Shown: positions 1-11,986 of the stretch, piece by piece
Numbering within the stretch: position 1 is the first letter of the stretch
Layout of the letters: each line of letters starts with the position of its first letter
Assembly: GCA_021838305.1 (NCBI GenBank)
Contig: JAKCEB010000004.1
Span: 1-41,260, forward strand
Length of the DNA stretch: 41,260 nt
Direction of reading: 5' to 3'
Origin: Actinomycetes bacterium
GTDB lineage: Bacteria; Actinomycetota; Acidimicrobiia; Acidimicrobiales; Palsa-688
Made by a program: the position numbers and the translations under genes
The notes under the pieces: model-generated
Database searches by the model: none
Told to the model about the DNA's origin: nothing
Seen by the model: the letters and a program-made list of their open reading frames with translations, nothing else

Positions 1-889
1 CGCTCTTGACGGCCATCGCGGATGGTCCAGCAGCGGCGTTCCCGCCAACGGCCTCCGGTCCGGCCTGCTCATCAACTTGAGCAGGCGCAGTGCTCGATGG
101 CTCCGACTGGGCAAGTGACAGCATTTCGGTCATCTCTCCCGCGTCAAGGTACGCCTGACGGCGAAGCAAATGCTCCCTGTAGGAGCGGACCGCCTCAGCG
201 GGGCTTCCGAGTCCTACGAGATGCCCATGGTCGAGCACTGCGGCGCGGTCGCAGACCTGGCGTACGAGGTCGGGTGAGTGGGTCACGACGACGATTGTTC
301 GACCCTCACGTTGGAACTGACGGACCCTGTCGAAGCACTTGCGCTGGAAGAGCTCGTCGCCGACAGCGAGGACTTCGTCGACGATGAGGATGTCGGGGTC
401 CATGTGGACCGCCACGGCGAAGCCGAGCCGGACGTACATACCCGACGAGTAGTACTTGACCTGGTTGTCTATGAACTGTTCGAGCTCGGCGAAGGCGACG
501 ATATCGTCGAAGCGCCTATCCACGTACTTTCGAGACATGCCGAGCAGGGAGGCGTTCAGGTAGATGTTCTCACGCCCCGACATGGCGGGTTGGAACCCTG
601 CGCCCAGCTCGAGAAGCGCAGCGACGCGTCCTCTCGTCATGATCTCGCCCGAAGTCGGTTGCACGATCCCGGCAGTGCACTTGAGCAGCGTCGACTTGCC
701 GCTCCCGTTGTGGCCGAGAAGGCCGAACGTCTGGCCTTCACTTATCTCCAGTTCGATGTCACGGAGGGCCCAAAAGTCCTCGTAGGGCACCTTGCCCCAG
801 TGCAGCATCCGCTCTTTGAGCGATGTGAACTGCTCGTGGTAGAGCCGGAAGTGTTTGGAGACGCTCCGGACCTCGATAGCTGTTGACAC
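1..889 (-). CDS. wzt: Polysaccharide ABC transporter ATP-binding subunit (Wzt-like), 3' end cut by window
   Basis: ATPase that powers export of a finished, lipid-linked polysaccharide across the membrane with the permease encoded just upstream. About 296 codons are visible and the frame runs off the window edge. The nucleotide-binding domain shows Walker A GHNGSGKS (about residues 59-66), the ABC signature YYSSGMYVRLG (about 146-156), Walker B ILIVDEV followed by the D-loop, and the H-loop VTHS. The sequence after about residue 215 is the linker towards the C-terminal region that in Wzt proteins may bind the glycan. The start is a GTG preceded by a good AGGTAGGA site about 8 nt away; the nearby ATG is out of frame. 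It follows the permease after 55 bp and is probably co-transcribed with it. Family assignment is secure; the exported glycan is unknown. Confidence 0.93.
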   Translation of the reverse strand, partial: MSTAIEVRSVSKHFRLYHEQFTSLKERMLHWGKVPYEDFWALRDIELEISEGQTFGLLGHNGSGKSTLLKCTAGIVQPTSGEIMTRGRVAALLELGAGFQPAMSGRENIYLNASLLGMSRKYVDRRFDDIVAFAELEQFIDNQVKYYSSGMYVRLGFAVAVHMDPDILIVDEVLAVGDELFQRKCFDRVRQFQREGRTIVVVTHSPDLVRQVCDRAAVLDHGHLVGLGSPAEAVRSYREHLLRRQAYLDAGEMTEMLSLAQSEPSSTAPAQVDEQAGPEAVGGNAAAGPSAMAVKS

Positions 890-944
890 GCATGTGATCC
901 TACCTGCAGCACCGATCGGAACCTTTCGGATTGCTCAACAGGCC

Positions 945-1910
945 TCAGAGTTGCTCCGCAAAGCTCCCCTCGCGCTTCGCGAACACGGACAGCGCGAACA
1001 GCAGCAGGGCTCCTGCGAAGCCAATCACCGCGAGGAGCTGCCAGCCATACCACCACAGTCCGGCGTGGTCAGGAAGGATGTGCACCGGGACGCCACCGGT
1101 GCCGATCGGGGAAGTGACCGAGTAGATGGCCCGCTGGAACGTCAGCACGATCGGAGTCACAGGATTAAGCCGATACAGGATGAAAAGCCACAGGTAGTGA
1201 GAGTGGCCGAACTGTATGGGATCGCGAATTTGGGCGTAGGTGTAAACGATCGGGGTACCCCAGAACCACACCTGGAGCCCGATACCGAGGAGGTAGCCGA
1301 CGTCGCGAAGCTTCACGTTGAGCGCTGCGAACAGTATTCCGATCGCGGTGGCGAGGAGAATTACGGCGATAAGGGCCGGAATCAAAAGGGGCAGGTAAGC
1401 GACCGCAGGCCCGGAGCGGAATGCCAGGAGGAAAACGATCAAAACAATTGTCTGGAAGCCCATCTGGGTCAGCGCCGAGCCGATCTGAGCGAGGGCGGGG
1501 ATTTCCCGCGGGAAAGCCACCTTCTTGATGATCGGCGAGTTGCCGACGATGGAACCGCACGCTCCTGAAACGCCCATCGAGAAGAAGTTCCAGACGAGGG
1601 TGCCGCACATCAGGTATATCGCGAATCTCGGTATGCCGTTCTTCAGTATTAGCTGAAAAACTACGAAATACACGACGAGGTTGATGGCCGGGTTCAGCAT
1701 CGACCACAAGAACCCCAGGATGGAGTTTTTGTATTGGACGGTCAACTCCTTGCGAGTCATCTCGCCGAGCAGTTCTCGGTATGTCCAGATTGCCTGGACC
1801 CGCTGGCGAAGGCTGATCTTCGGGGACACCACGCGAAGCGGTTTGTCCCCATCGCGGCGCACAACGGGGGGATCTGGAAGTCGGGCTGCAAGATCTGGGG
1901 GGCCAACCAT
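945..1910 (-). CDS. wzm: Polysaccharide ABC transporter permease (Wzm-like)
   Basis: Integral membrane subunit of an O-antigen/teichoic-acid type ABC-2 exporter, partner of the ATPase encoded next. About 321 residues. An N-terminal cytoplasmic segment (residues 1 to about 65) contains the interface helix leading to the motif [17 protein letters not shown], typical of Wzm/TagG permeases. About six membrane segments follow, including [18 protein letters not shown] and [22 protein letters not shown], and the conserved WFWGTPIVY and [10 protein letters not shown] segments. The frame is open further upstream, to 2015, but that part would overlap divergent clpP and reads like non-coding sequence, so I chose the ATG at 1910. 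A TATCAT hexamer lies 8 nt before it, suggesting a leaderless message. Confident in family, fairly confident in start. Confidence 0.92.
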   Translation of the reverse strand: MVGPPDLAARLPDPPVVRRDGDKPLRVVSPKISLRQRVQAIWTYRELLGEMTRKELTVQYKNSILGFLWSMLNPAINLVVYFVVFQLILKNGIPRFAIYLMCGTLVWNFFSMGVSGACGSIVGNSPIIKKVAFPREIPALAQIGSALTQMGFQTIVLIVFLLAFRSGPAVAYLPLLIPALIAVILLATAIGILFAALNVKLRDVGYLLGIGLQVWFWGTPIVYTYAQIRDPIQFGHSHYLWLFILYRLNPVTPIVLTFQRAIYSVTSPIGTGGVPVHILPDHAGLWWYGWQLLAVIGFAGALLLFALSVFAKREGSFAEQL

Positions 1911-1918
1911 GTGGGGCC

Positions 1919-1924
1919 ATGATA
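1919..1924 (-). promoter_or_regulatory. Putative -10 element (TATCAT) of wzm, leaderless
   Basis: Read on the minus strand, TATCAT fits the actinobacterial TAnnnT -10 pattern and ends 8 nt before the wzm ATG. Transcription would therefore start at about the first base of the start codon. No ribosome binding site is visible. It is one of five such sites in the window. No clear -35 element is seen. Confidence 0.45.
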
Positions 1925-1952
1925 GGAGGGCTGCTCCGCTTGGCGTTGCGTA

Positions 1953-1958
1953 TAGGCT
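1953..1958 (+). promoter_or_regulatory. Putative -10 element (TAGGCT) of clpP, leaderless
   Basis: TAGGCT (within TATAGGCT) ends 7 nt before the clpP ATG at 1966, placing the predicted transcript start on or next to the ATG. The AGGAGGG at 1924-1930 is too far (about 35 nt) to act as a ribosome binding site for this start. The 55-bp divergent region thus seems to hold two back-to-back promoters, for wzm and clpP. Confidence 0.45.
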
Positions 1959-1965
1959 GCGTGCG

Positions 1966-2577
1966 ATGGATACCAGACCCACGATCACGGCAGCGCAGTC
2001 CCTGAGCGGGGACACATCGGGAGACGTCTACCAGCGCCTGCTCAAGGAGCGGATCGTCTTTTTAGGCACCCAGGTCGACGACACGTCCGCGAACCTCATA
2101 TGCGCCCAGCTCCTGCTCTTGGCGGCCGAGGATGCAGAAAGAGACATAAGCCTCTACATCAACTCTCCTGGCGGATCTGTCACAGCCGGATTAGCAATCT
2201 ACGACACGATGCAGCTCGTCCCTTGCGACGTGTCGACCGTTTGTATGGGGCTCGCTGCGTCGATGGGCCAGTTCCTGCTGTGCGCGGGCGCCAAAGGCAA
2301 GCGTCTGTCGCTTCCCCACTCGCGTATCCTCATGCATCAGCCGTCAGGGCAGGCTCAGGGTCAGGCATCCGACATCAAGATCCAAGCAGAGCAGATCATC
2401 TACTTGAAGAAGATGATGGCTGAGCGGATATCGTTCCACACGGGTCAGCCGGTCGAGAGGATAGAGCTCGACTCGGACCGCGACCGCTGGTTCACGGCCG
2501 AACAAGCCCTCGAGTACGGTTTCATCGACAGGGTTATCGAGAAGGCTTCGCGGGTCAATGAGCCCGCGAGCGCCTGA
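1966..2577 (+). CDS. clpP: ATP-dependent Clp protease proteolytic subunit
   Basis: Barrel-forming serine peptidase that degrades proteins fed to it by Clp ATPases in the cytoplasm. 203 residues, normal ClpP length. The triad is complete: Ser99 in MGLAASMGQ, His124 in ILMHQPSG, Asp173 in DRDRWF, with the spacing of E. coli ClpP (25 and 49 residues). The oligomerisation/handle region (about 125-150) is also normal, so the enzyme should be active. It is not beside tig or clpX, the usual ClpP context, but divergent from an exporter gene and 5 bp upstream of a glycosyltransferase gene with which it is probably co-transcribed. Start ATG 1966 is chosen because a -10 hexamer lies just before it and the family N-terminus fits. 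Whether it is the housekeeping ClpP or an extra paralogue cannot be told from this window. Confidence 0.95.
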   Translation: MDTRPTITAAQSLSGDTSGDVYQRLLKERIVFLGTQVDDTSANLICAQLLLLAAEDAERDISLYINSPGGSVTAGLAIYDTMQLVPCDVSTVCMGLAASMGQFLLCAGAKGKRLSLPHSRILMHQPSGQAQGQASDIKIQAEQIIYLKKMMAERISFHTGQPVERIELDSDRDRWFTAEQALEYGFIDRVIEKASRVNEPASA

Positions 2578-2582
2578 CCCTC

Positions 2583-3751
2583 TTGGCGAAGGGCCGTATA
2601 GCGGTAGTCGCTGCGACAGCTGGCAGTAACGTCGGCGGCGCCGAGGTCATGCTTCGTGATGTTGCCAGCGGACTCGCTGAACGAGGATGGGAAGTTGAGA
2701 TCCTCACAACTGCGGCGGAGGACATCTACACGTGGGAGAATGTCGCTCCGACAGGCGTGAGTAAGGAACTAGCGCTGACCATCCGCCGTTTTGAGGCAGT
2801 AGGACTGTCTCAACCTGTTCGCGACCAGCTTTCGATGCGCATCCTCGCAGGCGAGAAGCTCACCATGTCGGAACAGTACCGCTGGGCTAATGCCGGGATG
2901 CGGGTGCCAGGCCTTTACGACTACCTGGCCGAGAATGCCAGTAGCTATAGGGCGATCATCTGTGGGCCGTATATGTTCTGGGCTGGCTTGGTTCTTGCCG
3001 ATCTTGCCCCCGAGCGAACAATACTTTTTCCTTGCCTCCACGACGAGCCGTTTGCGCGTCTCGGCCTCTATAGGTACCAGATGACGGCCGTGCGTGGTCT
3101 GTGGTTCCAGACCGACCCTGAGTTCGATCTTGCGAAGAGCCTCGGCTTGATCGGCGATCGCTACGCTTTTGTGGGCTCGGCAGTTTCCAACCCGGCGAGC
3201 GTAGACGTCGCGTCCTTTCGCCGCCGCTACGGCGTAGATGGGGACTACATATTCTTCGCGGGGCGCCGGGAGTGGGGTAAGGGATGGCCGCAGCTGATGT
3301 CGGACCTCACCTTCGCTGGCGAAGTTCTAGGCCGTACCGTCCCGTTGGTCACTTGCGGCGTCGGCGAAATCGGACCACTCGGCGACAAGCTTGGCGTTCG
3401 TGACATCGGCGTTGTCCCGGAAGCGGACCGGGCATCAGGTCAGGCCGGAGCTTTGGCCTACATCCAACCGTCGGCGATGGAAAGCTTCTCGCGAACCGTG
3501 CTCGAGGCTTTCCAGCTAGGCACCCCCGTCGTAGCGAACTGGCACAGTGCCGTCGTGAGGTGGCATTGCGAGCGATCGGGCTCAGGGCTCACATACTCCA
3601 ACCGCTACGAGTTCACCGAGTGCATGCGACTTCTGCTCGATAACCCGGAGTCGATTCGCGCTCTTGCGCTGGGCGGCGCCGCGTACGTCGAGGAGCAGTT
3701 CACCTGGCCCGCTGTCATCGACCGGGTCGAGGCCAGCCTGCAGGAGTGGAC

Positions 3752-3755
<4 letters not shown>
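2583..3755 (+). CDS. Glycosyltransferase, GT-B fold (GT4-like)
   Basis: Predicted retaining glycosyltransferase that adds a sugar to a lipid-linked intermediate on the cytoplasmic face. 390 residues. The N-terminal Rossmann half starts AVVAATAGSNVGGAE (glycine-rich GGAE loop, about 9-21). The C-terminal half has FFAGRREWGKGWPQL (about 224-238) and the GT4 donor-site motif ESFSRTVLE (300-308, ExFx5E). The start is a TTG 5 bp after the clpP stop; no better start exists before the conserved GGAE loop, and the ribosome binding site is weak. The end overlaps the next glycosyltransferase gene by 4 bp (ATGA), so clpP, this gene and the next form one plus-strand operon. Donor and acceptor sugars are unknown. 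Confidence 0.88.
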
Positions 3756-6729
<2,974 letters not shown>

Positions 6730-6735
6730 TCGCCA

Positions 6736-6741
6736 AGGATA
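6736..6741 (-). promoter_or_regulatory. Putative -10 element (TATCCT) of rmlC-gmd, leaderless
   Basis: On the minus strand TATCCT ends 6 nt before the rmlC ATG and matches TAnnnT. A transcript starting 6-7 nt downstream would begin at the ATG. No convincing -35 is visible 16-18 bp further upstream. Confidence 0.4.
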
Positions 6742-6781
6742 GCGTCGGTCCGGTCGCCGACAGCTGTGCCAGGATTGCGGT

Positions 6782-7150
6782 GTGCTCCCGGTTTACGAGT
6801 CGATCAGCGCGGTGACGTTGCTCGTTGCCGACATGGGCACTTCAATAAAATTCTATAGCTCTCTTGGCCTTGACGTGCTTTTTGGGGGTTCTGATGCAAA
6901 TTTCACCACTCTTCGTGTGGGCGCCGGCTGTCTGAACCTGCAGGTCGATGAGCTTTCGGCAGGAGCACCGAGGGTCCCGTGGGGCAGGGTCGTCATATGG
7001 GTGGGCGACGTCGACGCCGTGTACCGGCAGGTCGTTTCCTGCGGCTGGAAGACCGAGACCGTTCCCGAAGACGCCCCGTGGGGTGAACGTTATTTTCACA
7101 TCCGCGACCCTGATGGCCACGAACTGAGCTTTGCCCGGCCGATCAGCTGA
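6782..7150 (+). CDS. VOC (glyoxalase/bleomycin resistance-like) family protein
   Basis: Small soluble protein of 122 residues with one vicinal-oxygen-chelate domain built from two beta-alpha-beta-beta-beta repeats: first half ISAVTLLVADMGTSIKFYSSLGL, second half VVIWVGDVDAVYRQVVSCGW, ending in the typical FHIRDPDGHELSFARP. The family includes metal-dependent lyases, dioxygenases and drug-binding proteins, so no substrate can be assigned. The start is a GTG with AGGA about 6 nt upstream. It is divergent from rmlC, 52 bp away, and its 3' end overlaps the convergent gene at 7143 by 8 bp. Nothing ties it to polysaccharide synthesis except position. Confidence 0.85.
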   Translation: MLPVYESISAVTLLVADMGTSIKFYSSLGLDVLFGGSDANFTTLRVGAGCLNLQVDELSAGAPRVPWGRVVIWVGDVDAVYRQVVSCGWKTETVPEDAPWGERYFHIRDPDGHELSFARPIS

Positions 7151-7622
7151 GCGAGAAAGGACGTTGCGCGCTAACAGCCTGGCGGGGAAGCAGGACGCTT
7201 ACGTCGCTGCCGCGGCGGATGCGGATCTCGACGACACCCGCTCCGGCGGCGGCGTTAACTTTTGAAACGAACGCGTCGACCGGATTTGGTCCGGGGACCT
7301 TGCGGGCCTCCTCGGTCGCCGATCCCGGCGAAGGAGCTTGCGAAGACCAACTTGTGACGATTCGACGCAGCTCCTCGAGATCACGCGCTCTGGCTCCTGC
7401 CCAGCGGTCTCGCATGACGAGCGCAGCGAGCGACTCTCTGAATTCTGGGCTGTTCTCGCTGCGAGCAATGCTCAAAAGGTTCGGTGGTCGATCAGCCGAA
7501 GCGGTGAGCGGTTCGGTGGCTGATCCTCGTTCGACCTCGTCGATATCGCGTGGCCTAAGTTTCCAAACCGCGACTATCACGAGCGCCACGAGGACGCATG
7601 CGAGAAGGGCAAATTCGATCAC
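7143..7622 (-). CDS. Hypothetical protein with one N-terminal membrane helix
   Basis: I do not recognise this gene. It encodes 159 residues: one hydrophobic helix at the very N-terminus (IEFALLACVLVALVIVAVW), then a charged, probably alpha-helical soluble part with a short proline/serine linker (about 95-110), and a C-terminal beta-like segment VVEIRIRRGSDVSVLLP. The topology suggests a small bitopic membrane protein. GTG 7622 was chosen because GAGCGAGGTGA lies 7 nt upstream and the membrane helix follows directly; the frame is open further upstream without such support. The last 8 bp overlap the convergent VOC gene. Function unknown. Confidence 0.6.
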   Translation of the reverse strand: MIEFALLACVLVALVIVAVWKLRPRDIDEVERGSATEPLTASADRPPNLLSIARSENSPEFRESLAALVMRDRWAGARARDLEELRRIVTSWSSQAPSPGSATEEARKVPGPNPVDAFVSKVNAAAGAGVVEIRIRRGSDVSVLLPRQAVSAQRPFSLS

Positions 7623-7798
7623 GCGCGGGTCACCTCGCTCCACGCGCGCCCCACGGAGCGCCCCATAATCCCAGGGGAAGGCGATGCACTGCAACTCACT
7701 GACATAGTGTCGGCGTTATCGGGAGCGGGGTTGAGGATCCAGAGGCAAGAGGTCACGACTGAAGGCTGGGGGAATGCGCCCTAAACTCCCCGCATGAA

Positions 7799-9094
7799 AT
7801 GGTGACTTCGAGATGGAAACGTGGCAATCATCGCGTCCCACGGGTATTGTTCGTGAGTCACGAGGCGAGCCGCACCGGCGCGGTTCTGGCACTGCTTCGC
7901 CAGGCTCAATGGCTTGTCGACGAGCGTCTCGTCGATCCCCGTTTCCTCATCCGTACGCCCGGCGAGCTCTTCGGTACGGACCTCCTCGAGAGGTTCGAAG
8001 CTCTCGGTCCTACGAGGATGGTTTCATCTCGCTCCGAGCGCCTGCGGCGCGCTATTCGGAACCGGCTGGGAATTCGGGTGTCGCGCGCTCTCGATGTTCT
8101 TTTCGCCCTGCGGATGTGGATTGAATACCGAGACGTGTCGCTCGTTTGGTTCAACACCGTGATGAATGGGCCAGTCCACTTCGATCTTGCACTTCTGAGA
8201 GCGCCCCGGTTGTGTCACATCCACGAGCTTCGACGATTCCTCAATGCGTTCCTCCCCCCACATTGGATGACCGCTGCCTTGGATGACGTGGACGTTTGGG
8301 CCGCCGTCGGCGAGGACGTAGCGAAAATGCTCACGTCCGACTACCATGTCAGCCCTGATCGCATCGAGATCCTTCCCGGCATCGCCGGCATTGACCGCAG
8401 AGCCGTTCCAGGTTGCGACCGGAAGATTGTTACGCAATCGTCGTCGGCGCTACCTGCGGTGGCGAGGGGCGGCGTCGGCGCCAAGTTCAAGGTTGGCGCC
8501 ATAGGACCACCTGGGATCAGGAAGGGAAGTGACATGTTCGTCGCCACTGCGATCGAACTTGCTCGGAAAGGTTACGGCTCGCGCATTGCGATGACGTGGC
8601 TTGGAGGCACTGAGGGAACAATCGAATTCGAGGACCTCGCTGAGGACGTGCGCGCGGCGGGCCTTTCGGAATTTGTCGAAGTGAAACCGTCGCGTCCCGA
8701 CATGGCAGCGTTCTACTCAGAGTTGGACCTACTTCTCATACCCTCGAGGCAGGAATCGTTTCCGTTGGTCATGTTGGAAGCGGCGCTGTTTGGCGTTCCG
8801 CTTCTGACCTTTCAAGGATCGGGGGGCTCCGACACGTTCGCCTCGTGGGGGGCAGGACGCCGAGTGCCCTATCTCGACTCGACGGCGATGGCGGCAGAGG
8901 TTGTTGCTTTAGTCGAGGACCGAGGCGAACTCGGACGCCTCGGAGAAGCCGCCCGCGTACTGGTGACGGAGCGCTTCGGCATTGACGCGATCGGCGGCCG
9001 CTGTAGAGAGATCCTCGAGCGTTCTGTTCGACTCCCGACGAGACCTCTCCACGGGAGAGTTGCTCGACTGCTGACATCTCGAAGACCTGCTTGA
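7799..9094 (+). CDS. Glycosyltransferase, GT-B fold (GT4-like)
   Basis: Predicted glycosyltransferase of 431 residues. The N-terminal domain begins PRVLFVSHEASRTGAVLALL (about 14-33). The linker has WAAVGEDVAKML, the C-terminal domain KVGAIGPPGIRKGSDMF (about 231-247), and the donor-site motif ESFPLVMLE (319-327). The region 176-dispatch through 230 between the two domains is Ser/Ala-rich and poorly conserved. The N-terminus is uncertain: ATG 7799 and GTG 7802 are adjacent, no ribosome binding site is visible, and a TAAACT hexamer at 7782-7787 would start a transcript within a few bases of either codon. It is monocistronic, with 176 bp of apparently empty sequence upstream and a convergent GT2 gene downstream. 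Confidence 0.85.
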   Translation: MVTSRWKRGNHRVPRVLFVSHEASRTGAVLALLRQAQWLVDERLVDPRFLIRTPGELFGTDLLERFEALGPTRMVSSRSERLRRAIRNRLGIRVSRALDVLFALRMWIEYRDVSLVWFNTVMNGPVHFDLALLRAPRLCHIHELRRFLNAFLPPHWMTAALDDVDVWAAVGEDVAKMLTSDYHVSPDRIEILPGIAGIDRRAVPGCDRKIVTQSSSALPAVARGGVGAKFKVGAIGPPGIRKGSDMFVATAIELARKGYGSRIAMTWLGGTEGTIEFEDLAEDVRAAGLSEFVEVKPSRPDMAAFYSELDLLLIPSRQESFPLVMLEAALFGVPLLTFQGSGGSDTFASWGAGRRVPYLDSTAMAAEVVALVEDRGELGRLGEAARVLVTERFGIDAIGGRCREILERSVRLPTRPLHGRVARLLTSRRPA

Positions 9095-9132
9095 GGTCCT
9101 TCTCCGGCTCCCCAAAAGGCGCTCTCGAAAGC

Positions 9133-10095
9133 CTACGCCGGCGTCGCCACCAGCGGTCGGTCAACGGCTGCGATGCTTACCCGCTCCAGGACTTCGCGGT
9201 CCGTGAGACGCGCGAGATGGCGCACGCGCCTTCTCGCCTTCAGCGCTTTGGGGAGCCGAACTACAGCTGATTTGAATCCCATCAGTGTTCCTCGGTCTCG
9301 TCGAAGGATTGCAGTCATCAGGCGAAGAGGCATAAAGAGTAGATGCTGAGCGATCATGAGTGGATCGGTAACGTCCTTCCAGACAGTGAGAAGTTCGTTC
9401 TGGCGGACGAACGATCGCAGCTCGTCCTTGCTGAATACCTTCCTACTAGTTTGGCCACCGAGATGATGACACACCGATCCAGGGGCGTAGAGGATGCGGT
9501 AGCCGGCCTTCCAGGCGAGGTAGGACAGTTCGATGTCCTCGTGGTACATCGGCCACAGAAGCTCGTCGATGGAGCCGAGAGCGACCAGAAGGTTTCGGCG
9601 GAAGAAGGACTGACCGCCGACCGCGAAGAAGCAGGAGGTTGGCGTCTCGCTGTGCGCGAGGGGTTCGTAGAAGAGCAGCCCATGTTTCCAGACGGCCGCC
9701 GTGCGAGTTCCCTGCTCCTGCCCGTGGCGATCCAGGACTCTTGCGCACACGGCGAAGACGTCAGGCTCGTCGAGAAGCGGAAGGGCCGCTTCGACGAAGT
9801 TCTCCTCCACCTTCATGTCGTTGTTGCAAAATGCCACGAAGCGTCCACGCGCCGCGGCCAGACCGTCGTTCAGTCCGAAGATGTAGCGGTTGACGGGCAG
9901 GCGCACCAGGCGCACCGCTGGAAAGACTTCGGCTACCGCGTCGGCGCTCCCATCGGAGGAGCCATTATCCACGACGATTATCTCGTCGTCTTCTCCGATT
10001 GCTCTCACGACGCTCGCCAGGCAATCAAGAAGCACGTCGCGCTCATTGTAGTTGGCGATGATCAGCGAACATCTGACATCTGATGTGTCATGCAC
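9133..10095 (-). CDS. Glycosyltransferase family 2 (rhamnosyltransferase-like)
   Basis: Inverting GT-A glycosyltransferase of 320 residues. Features in order are SLIIANYNERDVLLDCL (10-26), the nucleotide-binding VVDNGSSDGS (41-50), FCNNDMKVEE with the metal-binding DxD-like NND (91-93), the acceptor-side motif HEDIELSY (185-192), and a C-terminal amphipathic/basic region (about 250-310) suited to lying on the membrane. The layout matches the WbbL-like branch that often adds rhamnose, but the sugar is an inference. The start is GTG 10095 with AGAGAC before it; the ATG 4 nt downstream is out of frame. It follows the polyprenyl sugar-phosphate transferase gene by 124 bp on the same strand, so it could catalyse the second step of repeat-unit assembly. 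Confidence 0.9.
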   Translation of the reverse strand: MHDTSDVRCSLIIANYNERDVLLDCLASVVRAIGEDDEIIVVDNGSSDGSADAVAEVFPAVRLVRLPVNRYIFGLNDGLAAARGRFVAFCNNDMKVEENFVEAALPLLDEPDVFAVCARVLDRHGQEQGTRTAAVWKHGLLFYEPLAHSETPTSCFFAVGGQSFFRRNLLVALGSIDELLWPMYHEDIELSYLAWKAGYRILYAPGSVCHHLGGQTSRKVFSKDELRSFVRQNELLTVWKDVTDPLMIAQHLLFMPLRLMTAILRRDRGTLMGFKSAVVRLPKALKARRRVRHLARLTDREVLERVSIAAVDRPLVATPA

Positions 10096-10219
10096 GTCTC
10101 TACAGACCTCTTTTCAACGGACCGACACGTCGACACCGGCGGCTTCGCATACCTACAAGCGAACTACCCACCGTTGGGATGTCGGCAAATGGCTGCAATT
10201 CCTGAGGAATCCAAGTGGC

Positions 10220-11767
10220 TCAGTAGGCGCCATCTTGGCGCAGCACCCTCGCAGGCGTGTGCCAGAGAATCGATAGATCCCACCAAAGGGACCATGACGC
10301 TACATAGAGGTAGTCAAGGCGACGCAACTCCTCGAACGGGAGGTCGTTGCGTCCCGAAGTTTGCCAGAGGCCAGTCATCCCTGGGCGCACATCAAAGCGA
10401 CGTGCCGCCCATCCTTCGATTTGTCCGGATTCGACCAAGACGAACGGGCGAGGACCCACCAGGCTCATGTCGCCGAGTAGCACGTTGATCAGTTGTGGGA
10501 TCTCGTCGAGGCTCGACTTTCGTAGGAGTCTTCCGGTAGAGGTGATCCTCGGATCCTTCTTGATCTTGAACAGAGGTCCCTCGAGTTCGCTTGCGAAATC
10601 CGCCTTTCGCAGGTCGGCGTCAACATACATCGTGCGAAACTTGTGAATGCGAAAAGGCTTTCCGCCCCTGCCAGCTCTGGTCTGCGAGAACAGTACAGGT
10701 CCCTCAGAGGTCGCTTTCACGCCAACGGATATGGCGATCAGGAGTGGTGACAGTATCAAGAGCCCGAGTGATGCGCCGACTACGTCGATAGCGCGCTTGA
10801 CGAACCGATCGACCAGGCCGAGCGACGCCGGGGCTACGTCGATGACGGGGAGACCTCGGAGGTCGTCGACGTTGGATCGGATCGTGAGAAGGTCGAACAT
10901 GCGCGGTACCACAGAGATACGCACATGATCGGGCAAGTCGCGCAGATGTGCGGCCATCCCAGCCTCATTCGAAGCGCTGAAAGCGACAACCACGTGGTCG
11001 ACGTTGAAACGCTCGACGATCCCAGCGAGATTGCCGAGCGGCCCCAACCAGGGGACGCTTCTTGTGTAGTCACCGTCTAACTCCGCGGAATCGTCAGCGC
11101 AACCGACGACACTAAGGTCATCTAGGCGGGCCAGCCGGGAAAGGACCATTTCGGCGACTTGACCGCTGCCGACTACCAGCACGTTGGACTGCGCCGACGA
11201 AGGTCTGACCACCGCCGATATCGCCTTGCGACTTGTGGGGATCGCAACGAGGCCGATGACGGCGGCGATGGCCGCCGCTGTACGGTCCACGCTAGGACCC
11301 TGTAGCCAGCGGTGAATCCCTCCACTGGCGAACAGCGCCAGAAGACTTCCGGCTGCCATGCCGTGCGCTATGTGGCCAATGTCGGGGAAGGAGGAGCTGA
11401 CGAGCCGCCGCTGAGCGCGGTGGTAGAGCCCATAGATCCCGAGCACGACAATGAAGATCGGCACGTAACAGATCGAGGCGAAAGCGGCCGCGAGGTCGTT
11501 GCGAGAGAGGATCGCCTGATCTACCAGCTGACCCGAAACCAAGGCGATCGCCGTGGCGGCGGCATCGGCCGCCATCAGGAGAGTGACGGCAGAGCTTCTC
11601 GTCGTCGCAGACGCCGCAGATCGACGCGCAGTTGAGTCGGGTTCCTGCTCTGGAACGGCACGGGTCGAGCGCCGGGTTGCCCGAGGGGGCGAGCTTTCCG
11701 TGGTAGGGAGCATCGGTGGGACGAAGCCCACAGCGGGCAGGCCGTCCACCCAGCGACGAGTCGTCAC
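10220..11767 (-). CDS. Polyprenyl-phosphate sugar-1-phosphate transferase (initiating enzyme, WbaP/WcaJ-like)
   Basis: Starts repeat-unit synthesis by moving a sugar-1-phosphate from a nucleotide sugar to undecaprenyl phosphate in the membrane. About 515 residues in the large polyprenyl-glycosylphosphotransferase layout: four N-terminal membrane helices (about 60-180), a Rossmann-like domain with VLVVGSGQVAE (about 196-206), a re-entrant helix at about 327-350, and the catalytic domain with KFRTMYVDAD (376-385), SSLDEIPQL (418-426, catalytic Asp-Glu), GPRP (438-441) and RPGMTGLWQ (461-469). The N-terminus is disordered and uncertain: GTG 11767 has GGTGGG 6 nt upstream, while a TTG at 11830 would add 21 residues. 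It is divergent from the glycoside hydrolase gene. The sugar transferred is unknown. Confidence 0.93.
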   Translation of the reverse strand: MTTRRWVDGLPAVGFVPPMLPTTESSPPRATRRSTRAVPEQEPDSTARRSAASATTRSSAVTLLMAADAAATAIALVSGQLVDQAILSRNDLAAAFASICYVPIFIVVLGIYGLYHRAQRRLVSSSFPDIGHIAHGMAAGSLLALFASGGIHRWLQGPSVDRTAAAIAAVIGLVAIPTSRKAISAVVRPSSAQSNVLVVGSGQVAEMVLSRLARLDDLSVVGCADDSAELDGDYTRSVPWLGPLGNLAGIVERFNVDHVVVAFSASNEAGMAAHLRDLPDHVRISVVPRMFDLLTIRSNVDDLRGLPVIDVAPASLGLVDRFVKRAIDVVGASLGLLILSPLLIAISVGVKATSEGPVLFSQTRAGRGGKPFRIHKFRTMYVDADLRKADFASELEGPLFKIKKDPRITSTGRLLRKSSLDEIPQLINVLLGDMSLVGPRPFVLVESGQIEGWAARRFDVRPGMTGLWQTSGRNDLPFEELRRLDYLYVASWSLWWDLSILWHTPARVLRQDGAY

Positions 11768-11986
11768 AGGGAGCCCACCGTAAGACTGCCTTGGTGTGAC
11801 CTGGGCGACACGTGAACCTTCCCTGTCCAAGTCGGGCCACGAATAGTGGCGTCGACACTGCTACTAACTCCGCTCCTCACGAATGCTAGAAACATCATCG
11901 ATCCAATCGAAGTGGTCGCTGACCAATCTTCTCGTTTTTCCGAATTGCTACGGCGACCACCGTGGGCGCCGTCAGTCTGCTGCGAT

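Noticed and set aside
278-886. Plus-strand open frame of 202 codons
   Set aside because: Antisense shadow of the ABC ATPase gene, whose Walker and signature motifs are clear on the minus strand.
855-1568. Plus-strand open frame of 237 codons
   Set aside because: Lies antisense to the Wzm permease and reads as charged, compositionally odd peptide; the minus strand encodes clear membrane helices.
9343-10083. Plus-strand open frame of 246 codons
   Set aside because: Antisense to the GT2 gene, which has all its motifs on the other strand.
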